Part shown: positions 23,587 to 34,527 of the stretch, piece by piece
Position numbering within the stretch: the first letter of the stretch is position 1
How the letters are laid out: each line of letters opens with the position of its first letter
Source of the DNA: Tetrapyrgos nigripes
Lineage: Eukaryota > Basidiomycota > Agaricomycetes > Agaricales > Campanellaceae
NCBI GenBank assembly: GCA_013368315.1
Contig: JAACJM010000106.1
Span: 219,995-283,994 of the forward strand
Length of the DNA: 64,000 bases
Direction: 5' to 3'
Notes under the pieces: model-generated
The model's database searches: none
Seen by the model: the letters and a program-made list of their open reading frames with translations, nothing else
Told to the model about the DNA's origin: nothing
Program-made: the position numbers and the translations under genes

Positions 23587-25987
23587 ATGCAAGCTATGGG
23601 TTCTGATATGGGTGGTAAGAAGACCAGAATGCCCCGAGGGTCATCGTGCCTCAACTGTAGGTTAGTAGTACCGCCGTTAAGTTACATTTCTGGATACAGG
23701 CTAACCGACTGCTCATAGACGACGTAGAATCGTAAGTCTTCCTGACCCGTCATCATCGTTGTGCATTTGACCTCATTACGCCTTTATTTCCTTGTAGAAA
23801 TGCGATGCACTTCGACCCACCTGCAGCAATTGCGAGAGGTCTCTGGGCAAGTTTTACGACTGTGAATATGGAGACGGAGGGCCTCCGCAAGCAGAATATC
23901 TCCAGGAGCAGATATCCATCATGGAATCCCGTGTTCGAGAATTAGAGGATCCTTCTCAACCGTTAGACTCGATGGTTCTGCACAATCCTTACGGAGGTTT
24001 TCCTGCGCGAGCTTCACCAGGTATGTTTCAGCAATCTCAGTGGTCTTTTCATTGACTAATCTAGTCAATTAGCAGCACCTAGCGTTCCACGAGGTAGTCG
24101 CAGCATTGAACTGTCTCCTCAGTTGCGTAAGGTTCTGTAAGCTTCGATCTATCTCTTCCTTCAACAAGTAATTTTATTGATATGTCTGTAGGTTATCTAC
24201 TTTCTTTCGTCATGCACCCCAACTTGGTTTCTTCCTCGATAACACCCGTTTATTCAATTCTGCCTCCGGCTCACCAATCACTCAGTCTGCTCTCAGTCCA
24301 GCTCTCCTTCAGACCATCCTTCTTCTCGGTGCCCACCTCTCAAGCTATTCTCGCGCTACTAGTGGTTCCAGTGGTACTCAGAACGACTCCTTGGAAGGCT
24401 TGAGAGCAACTCTCCTGAGCAAAGCCATAAACTCCACCTCCCAAATCCTCTCCTCAAATCATCCCGACAAAGTCCTTCAAGCAATTCAAACACACGTTCT
24501 CCTGACACATTATTTCTACATGAATGGTAGAAAGTTGGAGGGGAGGTATCATCTGTCGATGGCGGTGTCGTTGGTTATTTCGACGAGGATGCATCGGACT
24601 AGGTCCCGGGACGAGTTGGGCTCCTCAGACTCGCTACGAATTCAGGTTGCAGGACTGCCTGGCCCGGCAAATTTTGCGTCTCAGAATCTACAAGAGCCAA
24701 GGCACGAGAAAGAGAGAATCGACGCTTTTTGGACGGTGTTAAGCATGAATAGTTGTTGGACTACATTGGAGGGTACGGTGTCTAGTTTGATGTATAGGAC
24801 GCCACAGATGAGGGTAGACACGCCTTGGCCTGGGGTGAGTGTTTCTTCAAATGTCAAAATTTTGCGTCAACCTCAGGCTGAGTTGCTTGCTGACTTGTGC
24901 ATACTAAAGGTACCTCTCTCTCCGGATACGAGGAGCAGTTCTACCATTGAGTGGTTTTTAGCCAACGTTCCAGATGGCGATTATTCCATGCTGGCGTTAC
25001 ATGCGAAAGCTTCTATATTATTCGAACAGGCGTTTACGCTGGAAGAGTTTGATGCGAGTAAGTCTCAAATTCAATCTAAGTACCTCATTCAAGTTCTCAC
25101 TGGTCCTTTGTTGACCTTGACCGTAAACTTCGGTCATAGATGCATCCATGGAATCCATCCAAACCAGGTCACAATCATACAACTCCCTCTGCACTCTCGT
25201 TCAGCGTTTTCAGTCAGAGTTACCTCCCATCGTCGGTACCAGTGCCAACTCTGCTGTCGGCTCGGTGGACTCAACTCAGATTGGGCAACTGCTCCTCATA
25301 CGCACCTTGATTTGCGTTGGCAAAATCCGATTGGCGGCTTTGTCACCCCCTACTCCATATACGTATACTTATGGTACTACGGTTCTGCCTGATTCTCCAA
25401 GGCAAATTGCTTTAGAGGTAGTGGAGCTGATCCGGAACGTCCATTCGATTTTCATTTCAAATTTCACTTGGGACGTCGATAAGGAGATGTTTTTCGTCGA
25501 TCCGATATTGGCGGTGAGTCCGAGTCAGCCTTGATTACGCAAAGGGTCAAGGAATCAAGCTGGTCCTGGTCAAGGGTTGAAATGTTCTGCCTGACAGTCA
25601 TCCAGTGATATTTTCCCTGATCCTCCTCGTTCGCTTAAAACTTATGCGCATGCACTCTGTTCTAGGTTCTATGGACCATGGTAGGACAGACGCTTGCGCA
25701 AGATGTCGAGAGGATTGAAACAGGTACCATTGGTGTTGAATTGCCCCGGCAGGCAAGGATAACTCAGCTAGATGAGTTGCGGAGAGGATTGGATACTATC
25801 ATTCGGGCGATGTCGATTTTCGGGGCTGCGAGTCGGCCTTTGTTGGGTGAGTACCTGAGTCCTTGGAGGTCCTTGAGCGACAGAGGTTATAAGCTGATTT
25901 CGATTCTTATGAATATGAATAATAATAGATCAACAGCTCCAGATACTACTGGCAGGCCGCGGCAGTGGAGGAGATCGAGGGGCATGA
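23587..25987 (+). CDS. Zn(II)2Cys6 transcription factor with fungal regulatory domain
   Basis: Nine exons: 23587-23660, 23719-23731, 23798-24020, 24073-24136, 24192-24834, 24877-25057, 25140-25513, 25666-25846 and 25929-25987. They give about 603 aa in phase. The binuclear zinc cluster is split over three exons: C21-x2-C24, RRRRI, C31, C38-x2-C41, C51. Exon 2 is a 13-bp microexon encoding most of the basic run. A short linker (QEQISIMESRVRELE) looks like the usual dimerisation coiled coil. The middle region (LSTFFRHAPQLGFFLD, FYMNGRKLEGRYHLSMA) matches the fungal-specific regulatory domain. The fifth intron is only 42 bp, in frame and stop-free, so it might be retained. Targets are unknown; neighbouring GGT or SDH3 genes are possible but unsupported. 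Confidence 0.85.
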
Positions 25988-26632
25988 GGGACCACACTTG
26001 ACTGTATATCCGCCATTATCCTATCTAGAATAGAAGCTGTATGTTGTGCACTTTTATCCACTAACTATAATTACTATTGTCGTTATTGCATCGAGACCGC
26101 CCTGACGCAAGATCAGCAAGTCTTAGCGCACTTGTCATTGTGTAAGCGTATGTACACTAGCGGGTAAAATCCTTTACAGAATATTCGGTACAAACGGTCA
26201 CTGGTTCGATCCTCGAGGAACTCCCCTTCTCATAGGGCCTCGGGATTTCGCCCTTCACGGAACCAGTGGCTTAGGATTGGGACAGGCGTGGGAAACCTGA
26301 AACGATTCGGGGTCTTCTATATAAGGACACCGATCTGGGCCTGAGGAACCCAGAAAGGAGATTGCCTCGAAGGGGAGGTAATGTAAGGGTCACGTCCCTT
26401 ACTCCATATATAGAGCCTGCGACGGTATTCACACGTACCGAATATTGTGGCCTTTTGGTCCAGTTGGAGGTTTGGTCTCATCGCAGGCTGACTAAGCCTT
26501 TACATAATTGTATCACTGATGATTTGATGGATTTCAAAACTCAACGTTGACGACATTGATGGAGGACTTGGATTGCGAAATATACCCCGGGCTTGTCAAA
26601 GGACGCGTCCTTAGGCTTTCCTCTCTTCTACC
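25988..26632. other. Interval between Zn-cluster gene and GGT 1, carrying a structured element
   Basis: About 645 bp. Most of the middle is an element of about 270 bp bounded by 12-bp inverted repeats, given separately. The remainder is the 3' flank of the regulator and the promoter of the first GGT gene. A TATATAAG motif lies near 26320. Confidence 0.5.
26180..26446. repeat. Possible MITE/fold-back element with 12-bp terminal inverted repeats
   Basis: AATATTCGGTAC at 26180-26191 is answered by its exact reverse complement at 26435-26446. Inside are further complementary arms: CACTGGTTC against GAACCAGTG, and GTAAGGG against CCCTTAC around 26385-26404. There is no coding capacity. A small non-autonomous inverted-repeat element is one reading; a structured regulatory leader is another. 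No clear target-site duplication was found. Confidence 0.4.
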
Positions 26633-29348
26633 ATGATCCTTTCTACGTGGGCCCTGCTTTCCTACGCGTCCTTTGCGACTGCGTTTTCTCTTCCTTATGG
26701 ACATCATCCTGGACATCACCCCTCATCCCCTCAGCATGGCGCTGTTGCAACAGAAGTGGAGGAATGCTCCCAAATTGGTAGAGAAATTATGCAGGAAGGA
26801 GGCAATGCAGTAGACGCTGTGAGTAGGAACAGGTTGTGTCTTCTCATGTCTGTGCGCTTAAATGCCTTTTCAAGACTATTGCTAGCACTCTCTGCATTGG
26901 CGTTGTCTCGGCCTACCACTCTGGTATCGGTGGAGGAGGATTCATGATGTGCGAGCCTTTCTCTACAGTATCTTTCCATCAGCTCATGATTTGACAGCGT
27001 CCGTTTCAATCAAGAGGATGGCAGTCATGCGTATGAAATGGTGTGTGCTCGATGTCATTCCGAAAATACTCGGATCCTTGCAATACTAACGGTCAATAAT
27101 TAGATTGATTTCCGTGAAACCATGCCCGCTGCTGGTAACGTGAGCCTCTACACCGAATCTCCTAATCCAACTGCATCTACTATTGGAGGCCTTTCCACCG
27201 GAGTGCCAGGGGAATTGAGAGGATGGGAGTTGTTACACCAACGTCATGGTAGTCTTCCTTGGAGCAAATTGTTTCAAGGCGCCATAGGTGTAGCGCGTAA
27301 AGGGTTCACTGTCAATGCGGATTTGGCCTCTGAGCTTAATGCTAGTGAGCTTGATCATTGTGCTGGCCAGGCCACCCGATCTGACGCGGTATTCGATAGC
27401 TATGTTCCCTTTCTTATTAAGTGATCCACTATGGGCTGAGGTCTATGCTCCTAATGGCACCCTTCTGAAGCAAGGAGACACATGCTATAGGAAGGTACAT
27501 TACTTTTTTGTCGTCAATTTGGGAGATCACTCACGTATACGTACGAGAATAGCGCTATGCAAACACCTTGGAACAGTAAGTCTATTCGTTTTCCCATCAT
27601 TTTCCCTTCCCTTTAACTCGGTTTTTCATTCCTAGACTGGCAGAAAAAGGCGCCGATGCTTTCTACGCTGGATCTATTGGTGATAACATCGTCAATGCAT
27701 CCGTCTCGGCCGGCGGAATCCTTACCAATGCAGATCTCGAGGGATACCAAGCCATTATCAGGACGCCAAACAATATCAGTACGTGGTTCTATCTCCTGAT
27801 ATATGACCGGCTCTGAGTTTATGGTTACTTCATTTCAAGCTTACCGCAACTTCCGTATCTTCTCCACTGTTGCTCCTTCCTCTGGCTCCGTCGTCTTATC
27901 TATTCTGAAGATATTCGAGGGATACAACGGCAATGCACTTGATACGGACCCAGAGTTCAACGTGACATTGCATAGGTTGATTCAGGCTACCAAGTTTGGA
28001 TATGGCCAGAGGACCAACTACGGAGACCCAGCCTTTACTTCAAATGTTACCGAGCTTGAGCAGTGAGTACTGTTCTGTCTCTGAAAGCTGAAGATGTCGC
28101 TGAGCTCTGACTCATCGTTCCGTATAGGTTTTATCTTCAGGAATCAACTGCAGAACAAGTTCGAAAACTCATCTCCGACAATGCAACTCACACACCAAGC
28201 TATGTATGTTGATTTGACTTCTGGCTGAGCTTTCTTCCTTAGTTGATATCCATACACTGCATACAGTACGATCCCTCTAACTATACGATTCTCAGCGATC
28301 ATGGGACCAGCCATATTGCAACGATGGACTCAAACGGAATGGCTGTTTCTTTGACTACCAGTCAGTACTGGGGAGCTACACTTTTGGAATGACTAACAAG
28401 CTCCAACGTTTGTATCTGCACAGCTGTCAATCTCATCTGGGGAAGCAGAGTCATGACAGAGGATGGGATCATTTTAAACGGTCAGTCTTGGTCTAACTTC
28501 CCGTAGACCTGTTCAACTGATTATATTTCACGTTCTTCAATGCAGATGAGATGGACGATTTCTCCAGTAAGTCCTATAATCCTATGCATTTCTGCACTAT
28601 CAGATCTTAATCCTCCGCACCAGGCCCCGGTCAAGTCAATTCATTTGGTTTCGCCGCCTCTCCTATCAACTTCATTGCGCCAGGCAAACGACCTCAATCC
28701 TCCATTTCATCTTCACTCGTGGAGGACCTAGAAACTGGGAATTTGGTCATGGCAACTGGTGCGGCCGGTGGTTCTCGTATCATCACAGCGACTCTGCAGA
28801 ATTTGCACTATCATTTGGATGTTGGATTGAATGCCCACGATACAGTTCACCATGGAAGGTTCCACGAGCAGCTGGGAACGTCCACGTTGATTGAGGTGAG
28901 CTCATCATCTGCCTTGAGTCTGATGTAAGACACTGTTGGCTGACTCAGACATTCAGGATGCAAGGCCTGACATTGGTGTCCCCGGTATCAGCAACGCGAC
29001 CGTTTCCTTCCTTCAGTCCATCGGATGTGAGAACTTTCCGAAGCCTCAGCATTGACACGACCCGATGAACTGACTGCGTCTTTTGTCCTTACAGATAACA
29101 TCACACCGACGTTTGACATTGGAAGCATTGGACACGGTAAGCCTTGCATTCGCTCTAACCCTTGCATTCGCTCTAACCCTTGCATTCGCTCTAACCCTTG
29201 CATTCGCTCTAACCCTTGCATTCGCTCTAACCCTTTTGATTAACCTCAATTTGTCTTCCGCGTCGCAGTGATTATCCGAAAGGAAGACGGGGAGTTTGAT
29301 GCTGCAAATGATCCTCGCAGGCCAGCCGGTGGGGTTGGGGTATTCTAA
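26633..29348 (+). CDS. Gamma-glutamyltransferase/gamma-glutamyl hydrolase, tandem copy 1
   Basis: Secreted or membrane-anchored Ntn hydrolase that transfers or hydrolyses gamma-glutamyl groups, for example of glutathione. Sixteen exons run from 26633-26818 to 29269-29348, about 579 aa, in phase throughout. A signal sequence (MILSTWALLSYASFATAF) is followed by QHGAVATEVEECSQIG, the glycine-rich HSGIGGGGFM and the substrate-binding Arg in DFRET. The autocatalytic nucleophile Thr starts the small subunit in DHGTSHIATMD. KRPQSS and ATGAAGGSR (oxyanion glycines) are intact. The last intron (29137-29268) carries five copies of an 18-bp minisatellite and is more than twice as long as its counterpart in copy 2. 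Exon lengths match copy 2 exactly except exon 1, so the pair arose by tandem duplication. Confidence 0.92.
29142..29231 (+). repeat. 18-bp minisatellite, five copies, inside last intron of GGT 1
   Basis: The unit CCTTGCATTCGCTCTAAC is repeated five times without change, starting five bases after the donor. The tandem paralogue has no such repeat at the matching intron. Confidence 0.95.
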
Positions 29349-29600
29349 GCCCTATCGTACTTAAGGCTATCTCAGTGTTTTTCTTATGTCTTTAGCAGAC
29401 ATCAAGGCCGTTGCTATGTTTTGAATATATCCCTTCCTTTGGAACTGTGGTTCTTGTATCCTTCAGTTGCTATGGATTGTTGCTTCTCCGAGGCTGTAGG
29501 TCAATTGGAGCCAGGAGCGATTTTTTGTGCGCGCTCATGTGAAATGTGGATGACGACAAAACGGTCAGGGGCAAGTCGGCCACGTTTTCCCTCTTCCTCC

Positions 29601-32224
29601 ATGCTTCTCTCTACCGTGGCTATCGTCTCCTGCGCGTTTCTTCCAAACGCCTTTGCCATCTCCACCAGAAATACTTCCTCCCCTCAGCATGGCGCTGTGA
29701 CAACAGAAGTAGCTCAGTGTTCCCAAATTGGCGTGGACATCATGAAGCAAGGAGGGAATGCGGTAGATGCTGTGAGTGCGCATAGGTTGTGCTTATCGGG
29801 CACATGCTGAAGCAATTCTGAAATCACGAAGACGATTGCTAGTTCTCTCTGCGTTGGGGTCATCTCGGCCTACCATTCTGGTATAGGAGGTGGAGGTTTC
29901 ATGATGTGAGTGCACGTTTTCATGCGTCTAAACTATGTATGACTCATTCATCGTCTTCGTTTTTCCAGAGTTCGCTTCAATCAACCGGATGGAAGTCGCG
30001 GGTACGAGACGGTGCGTGGGCTCTGGCATGGTCTTCGCTTTCGTTGGCTGATACTGGATGACCAGATTGACTTTCGTGAAACCGCACCGGCTGCTGGGAA
30101 CCAAACCATGTATACTAGTTCTTCCCAGAAAAGCGCGTCCACTATTGGAGGCCTTGCAGTAGGAGTTCCGGGAGAGCTGAGAGGATGGGAGATGTTACAC
30201 CAACGGCATGGCAGCCTGCCTTGGAAAACACTGTTTCTACCTGCCATACGCGTTGCGCGTGGTGGATTTAAGGTGAATCAGGATCTGGCTAGTGAACTTG
30301 ATGCTAGTGAGATTGTGCATTCTGCCATACTCGCACTTCTATTCACATCTGCTGCTTGTATTTTACAGGATCTTTTCCCTTTTTATTGAAGGATCCGTTG
30401 TGGGCTGAGGTATATGCTCCTAACGGCACTGTTTTGAAGCAAGGAGCAACGTGCTATCGCAAGGTACGTAGTGATGTCCTGGGAGTCAATGTACGAAACA
30501 CGACTCACGTAATTCATGTATGCGAACAGCGGCTTGCAAACACCTTGGAACAGCAAGTCCATTTCAGTTTCAGAGGGTAGAGACTTTCTCTCATATTTCA
30601 ACCTAGGCTAGCAGAACAAGGCGCAGGCGCCTTCTACAGCGGATCAATCGCCAACAACATCGTTAAAGCAACTACTGCAAGAGGTGGAATTCTTGCCGCC
30701 AATGATCTGACGAGCTACCAAGCGATTGTCAGAATTCCTAACAATATCAGTAAGCTCCATATCTCCCTTGCCTCAATTGATTGCTACTTGACTTTCCTCC
30801 ATTTGAAACGAAGCCTACCGCAATTTTCGCATATTCTCCACCGTCGCTCCATCGTCTGGATCCGTCGTCCTATCTACCCTCAAGGTTTTTGAAGGATACA
30901 ATAGCAGCGCAACCGATACGGATCCGAAGTTCGACGTGACCTTGCACAGGTTGATTCAAGCCACAAAGTTTGGATATGGCCAGAGGAATAATTACGGTGA
31001 TCCGGCGTTCACTTCGAATGTTACGCAGCTTGAACAGTCAGTGCAAATTTTCTTCTTTTTCACGTTGGAGATCACGCTTCATTCTCGTTGTAGGGAGTAT
31101 ATCCAAGAATCAACTGCAGAACAAATTCGGAAACTCATCTCGGACAACGCGACTCACACACCAAGTTATGTATGGCGAAGCTTCGTTTTCAGTCTTTTAG
31201 CTTGCTGATCAGTGTTTCATGCCCTCATAGTACAATCCCAGCAATTACACGGTCTCCTCCAACCATGGAACGAGTCATGTTGCAGCGATGGACTTAAATG
31301 GGATGGCTGTCTCTTTGACTACCAGTCAGTTCTGGCTTTCAGGCATATGTTTTGATTGTGTCTGACCGTTTTGACTTACGTTAGCTGTCAACCTCATCTG
31401 GGGAAGCCAAGTCATGACTCAGGACGGCATCGTGTTGAATGGTGAGTCTGCGGTCCAGATGTGCTTTCATTTCATGATATGTGATCTCTGCGTAACGTAG
31501 ATGAAATGGATGATTTCTCCAGTACGTTCAAGCATTCCATGAACCACATTCCCTTCACCTGCCCGTATTTGTTTTCCTAGGCCCGGGCCAAAGCAACGCC
31601 TTCGGATTTGCCGCTTCTCCAATCAATTTCATTCAGCCTAGCAAACGACCTCAATCTTCTATTGCATCTACTCTTGTTGAGGATCTGCAAACCGGCCAGT
31701 TGATCATGGCAACAGGTGCGGCAGGTGGTTCTCGTATCATCACAGCGACTCTGCAGAATTTACACTATCATCTGGATGTTGGATTGAATGCCTACGATAC
31801 TGTTCACCACGGAAGGTTCCATGATCAGCTTGGAGCGTCTACCCTGATCGAGGTGAGCTTGTTATCTCATGAAACTCTCGGTCGTTTACTCAATGGACAC
31901 CTTGTAGGATGCAAGACCTGACATCAGTGTCGCTGGTATCAAGAACCGTACTGGCTCCTTCCTTCGATCCATCGGATGTAAGTTTTTTTAAAATCGTGAC
32001 CCAGTGAGAGCACCGAGTCTACAGCACCTCGCTCTTCAACCAGATAACATCACACCGACATATAGCATTTCAAGCGTTGGACATGGTGCGTTTCTGAAAT
32101 ATTCGTGTTCCTTCAGCTCCTCACCGACTTTGCTTTTATGGCAGTGATTATCCGAAACCAAAATGGCACATTCGATGCCGCTAGTGATCCTCGGAGGCCA
32201 GCTGGTGGGGCGGCCGTGTTTTAA
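29601..32224 (+). CDS. Gamma-glutamyltransferase, tandem copy 2
   Basis: Paralogue of the preceding gene in the same direction, starting about 250 bp after it. Sixteen exons run from 29601-29771 to 32145-32224, about 574 aa. Signal peptide MLLSTVAIVSCAFLPNAFA, DFRETAP, the catalytic Thr in NHGTSHVAAMD, KRPQSS and ATGAAGGSR are all present, so both copies look active. Exons 2-16 are identical in length to copy 1. The intron after exon 6 (30553-30606) begins GCAAGT, a GC-AG intron, where copy 1 has GTAAGT. Divergence is spread evenly, so the duplication is not very recent. A role in extracellular glutathione or gamma-glutamyl peptide use is family-based. Confidence 0.92.
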
Positions 32225-32991
32225 CCTGAGAAGATATAGCATCTAGACCAAAGTATTTACATTCCTTAAACCAACTTCAAGCTCATGTACTATGACGCTA
32301 CACTTTGCTGAGAGAGAGAGGAGAGAGAGAGAGAGAGAGAGAGATTTATTACACCGCTCCGCAAAAGCTACTTAAGTGCTTACTGGGAAAACACCGTTTG
32401 GGCTTTGATTAGTTGCGATAACGACACTTTTCGAGGCTCAAATCCCCGATCATCTGCCGGGGGCCGCTCCTTGTTTGTAGGCCCAATCTCCTTTGAAAAC
32501 CGCGGGCAGCGAGACCCCGGAATGCTGTGTGCATTCAAAGTAAGGGAAGAACATAAAAACTATCTAGGAGTCTTCTTGGTTCCGGCTGATTGTTCTAGGA
32601 GGAGAGTCAGCAACCATACTTCAACTTGCGATGGAATTCCACACTGGTTGACGTGCACTAGTAAGCCTGCTCTCACGTACGGTGGAAAGCTTATTAGCCG
32701 TCCATCGTACATTTCTGTCAGTTTGTCATCTAATACCCCGCCGTGGTAAGTACTGGTAAGTACTTACTTATTGAATGAATTATCACGCCGCCGTACATTT
32801 CGAAACTTCAAATTCGTCATCACAACGATTGATGTAGCCACCTCCCGCCCAAAACACGACCAATAGTGACGAAGGGGCGGGTTTTTGGCAAAAGGTGGAC
32901 AGAGTCTGCGGCAACTATAAAAGGTGGACTCCCGCCTCCCAGAATATCAGCATCTCCGCTCCGCTCTATCCTCTTTCCTTCTCAACTAACA
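32225..32991. other. Intergenic interval with GA microsatellite
   Basis: About 770 bp between GGT 2 and the hydrolase. It includes a (GA)n tract near 32310-32344. An open frame at 32405-32749 shows no domain. The right end is the promoter of the hydrolase gene; its ATG follows a pyrimidine-rich leader. Confidence 0.5.
32310..32344. repeat. (GA)n microsatellite
   Basis: About 35 bases of near-perfect GA dinucleotides, interrupted once by GG. Confidence 0.9.
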
Positions 32992-34341
32992 ATGTTCTCC
33001 GAGATCCTTGCTTTACTCCTCGTTGTCACTGGCGCCACTCAGGCTGAGGCCTCGCTCATCCAAAACCAAGTAGATGTTCTTCCACGGATGGACGCGCCGG
33101 CTCCGTTCAACCCTTCGCTCTTTAAAGACCTCACCGTCTCCAGAGGGCTAGAGTACCACTATTACGCAGCTCCTGCTGATACTGCCAGTGGGAAACCTAC
33201 CCTCCTCTTCCTTCACGGATTTCCGAGCACCTTTTACGATTGGCGCCACCAGGTCTCGTTCTTCCAAGAGAAGGGATATGGATTAATCGTGCCAGACATG
33301 TTGGGCTATGGAGGTACCGCAAGGCCGTTGGACCCTCAGTCGTATGCTTCGAGTCTCATCAGCAAGGATATTGTCGATATCTTGGACGCCGAAAAGATTG
33401 ACCAGGCGATCGTGGTTGGACATGATTGGTAATGAGTACATCGACTAATTTATAATGATTTTGTTGACGCTGCTACAACCAACAGGGGATCAAAAATCGC
33501 CGCGCGTCTTGCAAATTACTTCCCGGAGCGCTTCCATGCTTTTGGGTTCTTGGATGTAGGATATGTTGCTCCGATCATCTTTGCTGCTCCGTTCAATGAT
33601 AGCATGGCTGCGGTGAGTAAAGATTCCACATTTGAATTTTTAAACCGAAGCATCCTTATGCACATATATTTAGTCTAAAGCCTTCCTTGGCTACGAGAAT
33701 TACGGGTTCTTCGATTATCTAGCTCGCAACGGCACTGATCAGGACATCGTGGACCACACCGATTCCTTCTGGGACATATGGTTCATCAACGATACTGTCA
33801 AGACAATCACCGAGTTTAGCCCCTTTGGAGCTTTGGAAGCCTTCTTGAAGAACAATACCCGTGTTGCCACAGGTGATTTTATTACGCCTGAGGTAGGTTT
33901 TTGGATTTATGAATTCAGGCCTTATTCTGAACTGTTTTGCACTGATTGCAGGATCGAGCCTTCCAGATCGAGTTCTTCAATCAGAATGGTTGGGCAGCTC
34001 CTGTAAACTGGTACAAGGTCATCGTTGGCGATGTTGAGAGGGAGGATAATAAAGGTCAGTAGTTTCTCGATGTCTGCTAGTTATAGCTCAGTAAATGCTC
34101 ATTGAACCATTCGTACTTAGGAATCCCTGAAGAAAACGCCTTACTCCAAAAGCCTGTCTTCTATGGCTCTGCAAGTCGCGATTACTTCGCCCTCGCCGCT
34201 ATATCCTTCGAATTTACAATCGCGTCCATGGGTAGCAACGGTACACTGACGACTCGGGAGTACAATACTGGTCATTGGGTTCAGTTGCAAGCTAAGGACG
34301 AGGTTAATAGGGATCTTCTTCAGTGGATTGAAGGCCTTTAG
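32992..34341 (+). CDS. Secreted epoxide-hydrolase-like alpha/beta hydrolase
   Basis: Five exons, 32992-33428, 33486-33612, 33674-33892, 33952-34054 and 34121-34341, give about 368 aa in phase. A signal peptide (MFSEILALLLVVTGATQA) suggests secretion; several N-glycosylation sequons (NGT, NDT, NNT) agree. The alpha/beta-hydrolase core has the oxyanion motif HGFP, the nucleophile Asp in GHDWGS (about residue 145) and the catalytic His in TGHWVQ (about residue 350). The HGFP and GHDWG pair fits soluble epoxide hydrolases, which open epoxides through an aspartyl ester; haloalkane dehalogenases share the fold. The P450 on the other strand nearby could supply oxidised substrates, but that is only positional. 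Confidence 0.85.
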
Positions 34342-34527
34342 TTGAGCAAATGCTGATCATTGAAGAGGGGTGTTATTTAGATATTTAAGCTAGTACTTAT
34401 CGTTCTGCTGATTAGTAGACCTACTACAGTGGATATAGGAAATTTAACTGGTATTTTCTTTGGTAGCCTGTACACCAGGCTATTCTTGTGGAAGAAGTCT
34501 GAGTCGTACCACTGGGACGCCTACACT

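Noticed and set aside
29142..29231. Short direct repeats resembling a CRISPR array
   Set aside because: The units are contiguous without spacers, lie in an intron and the genome is eukaryotic; it is a minisatellite.
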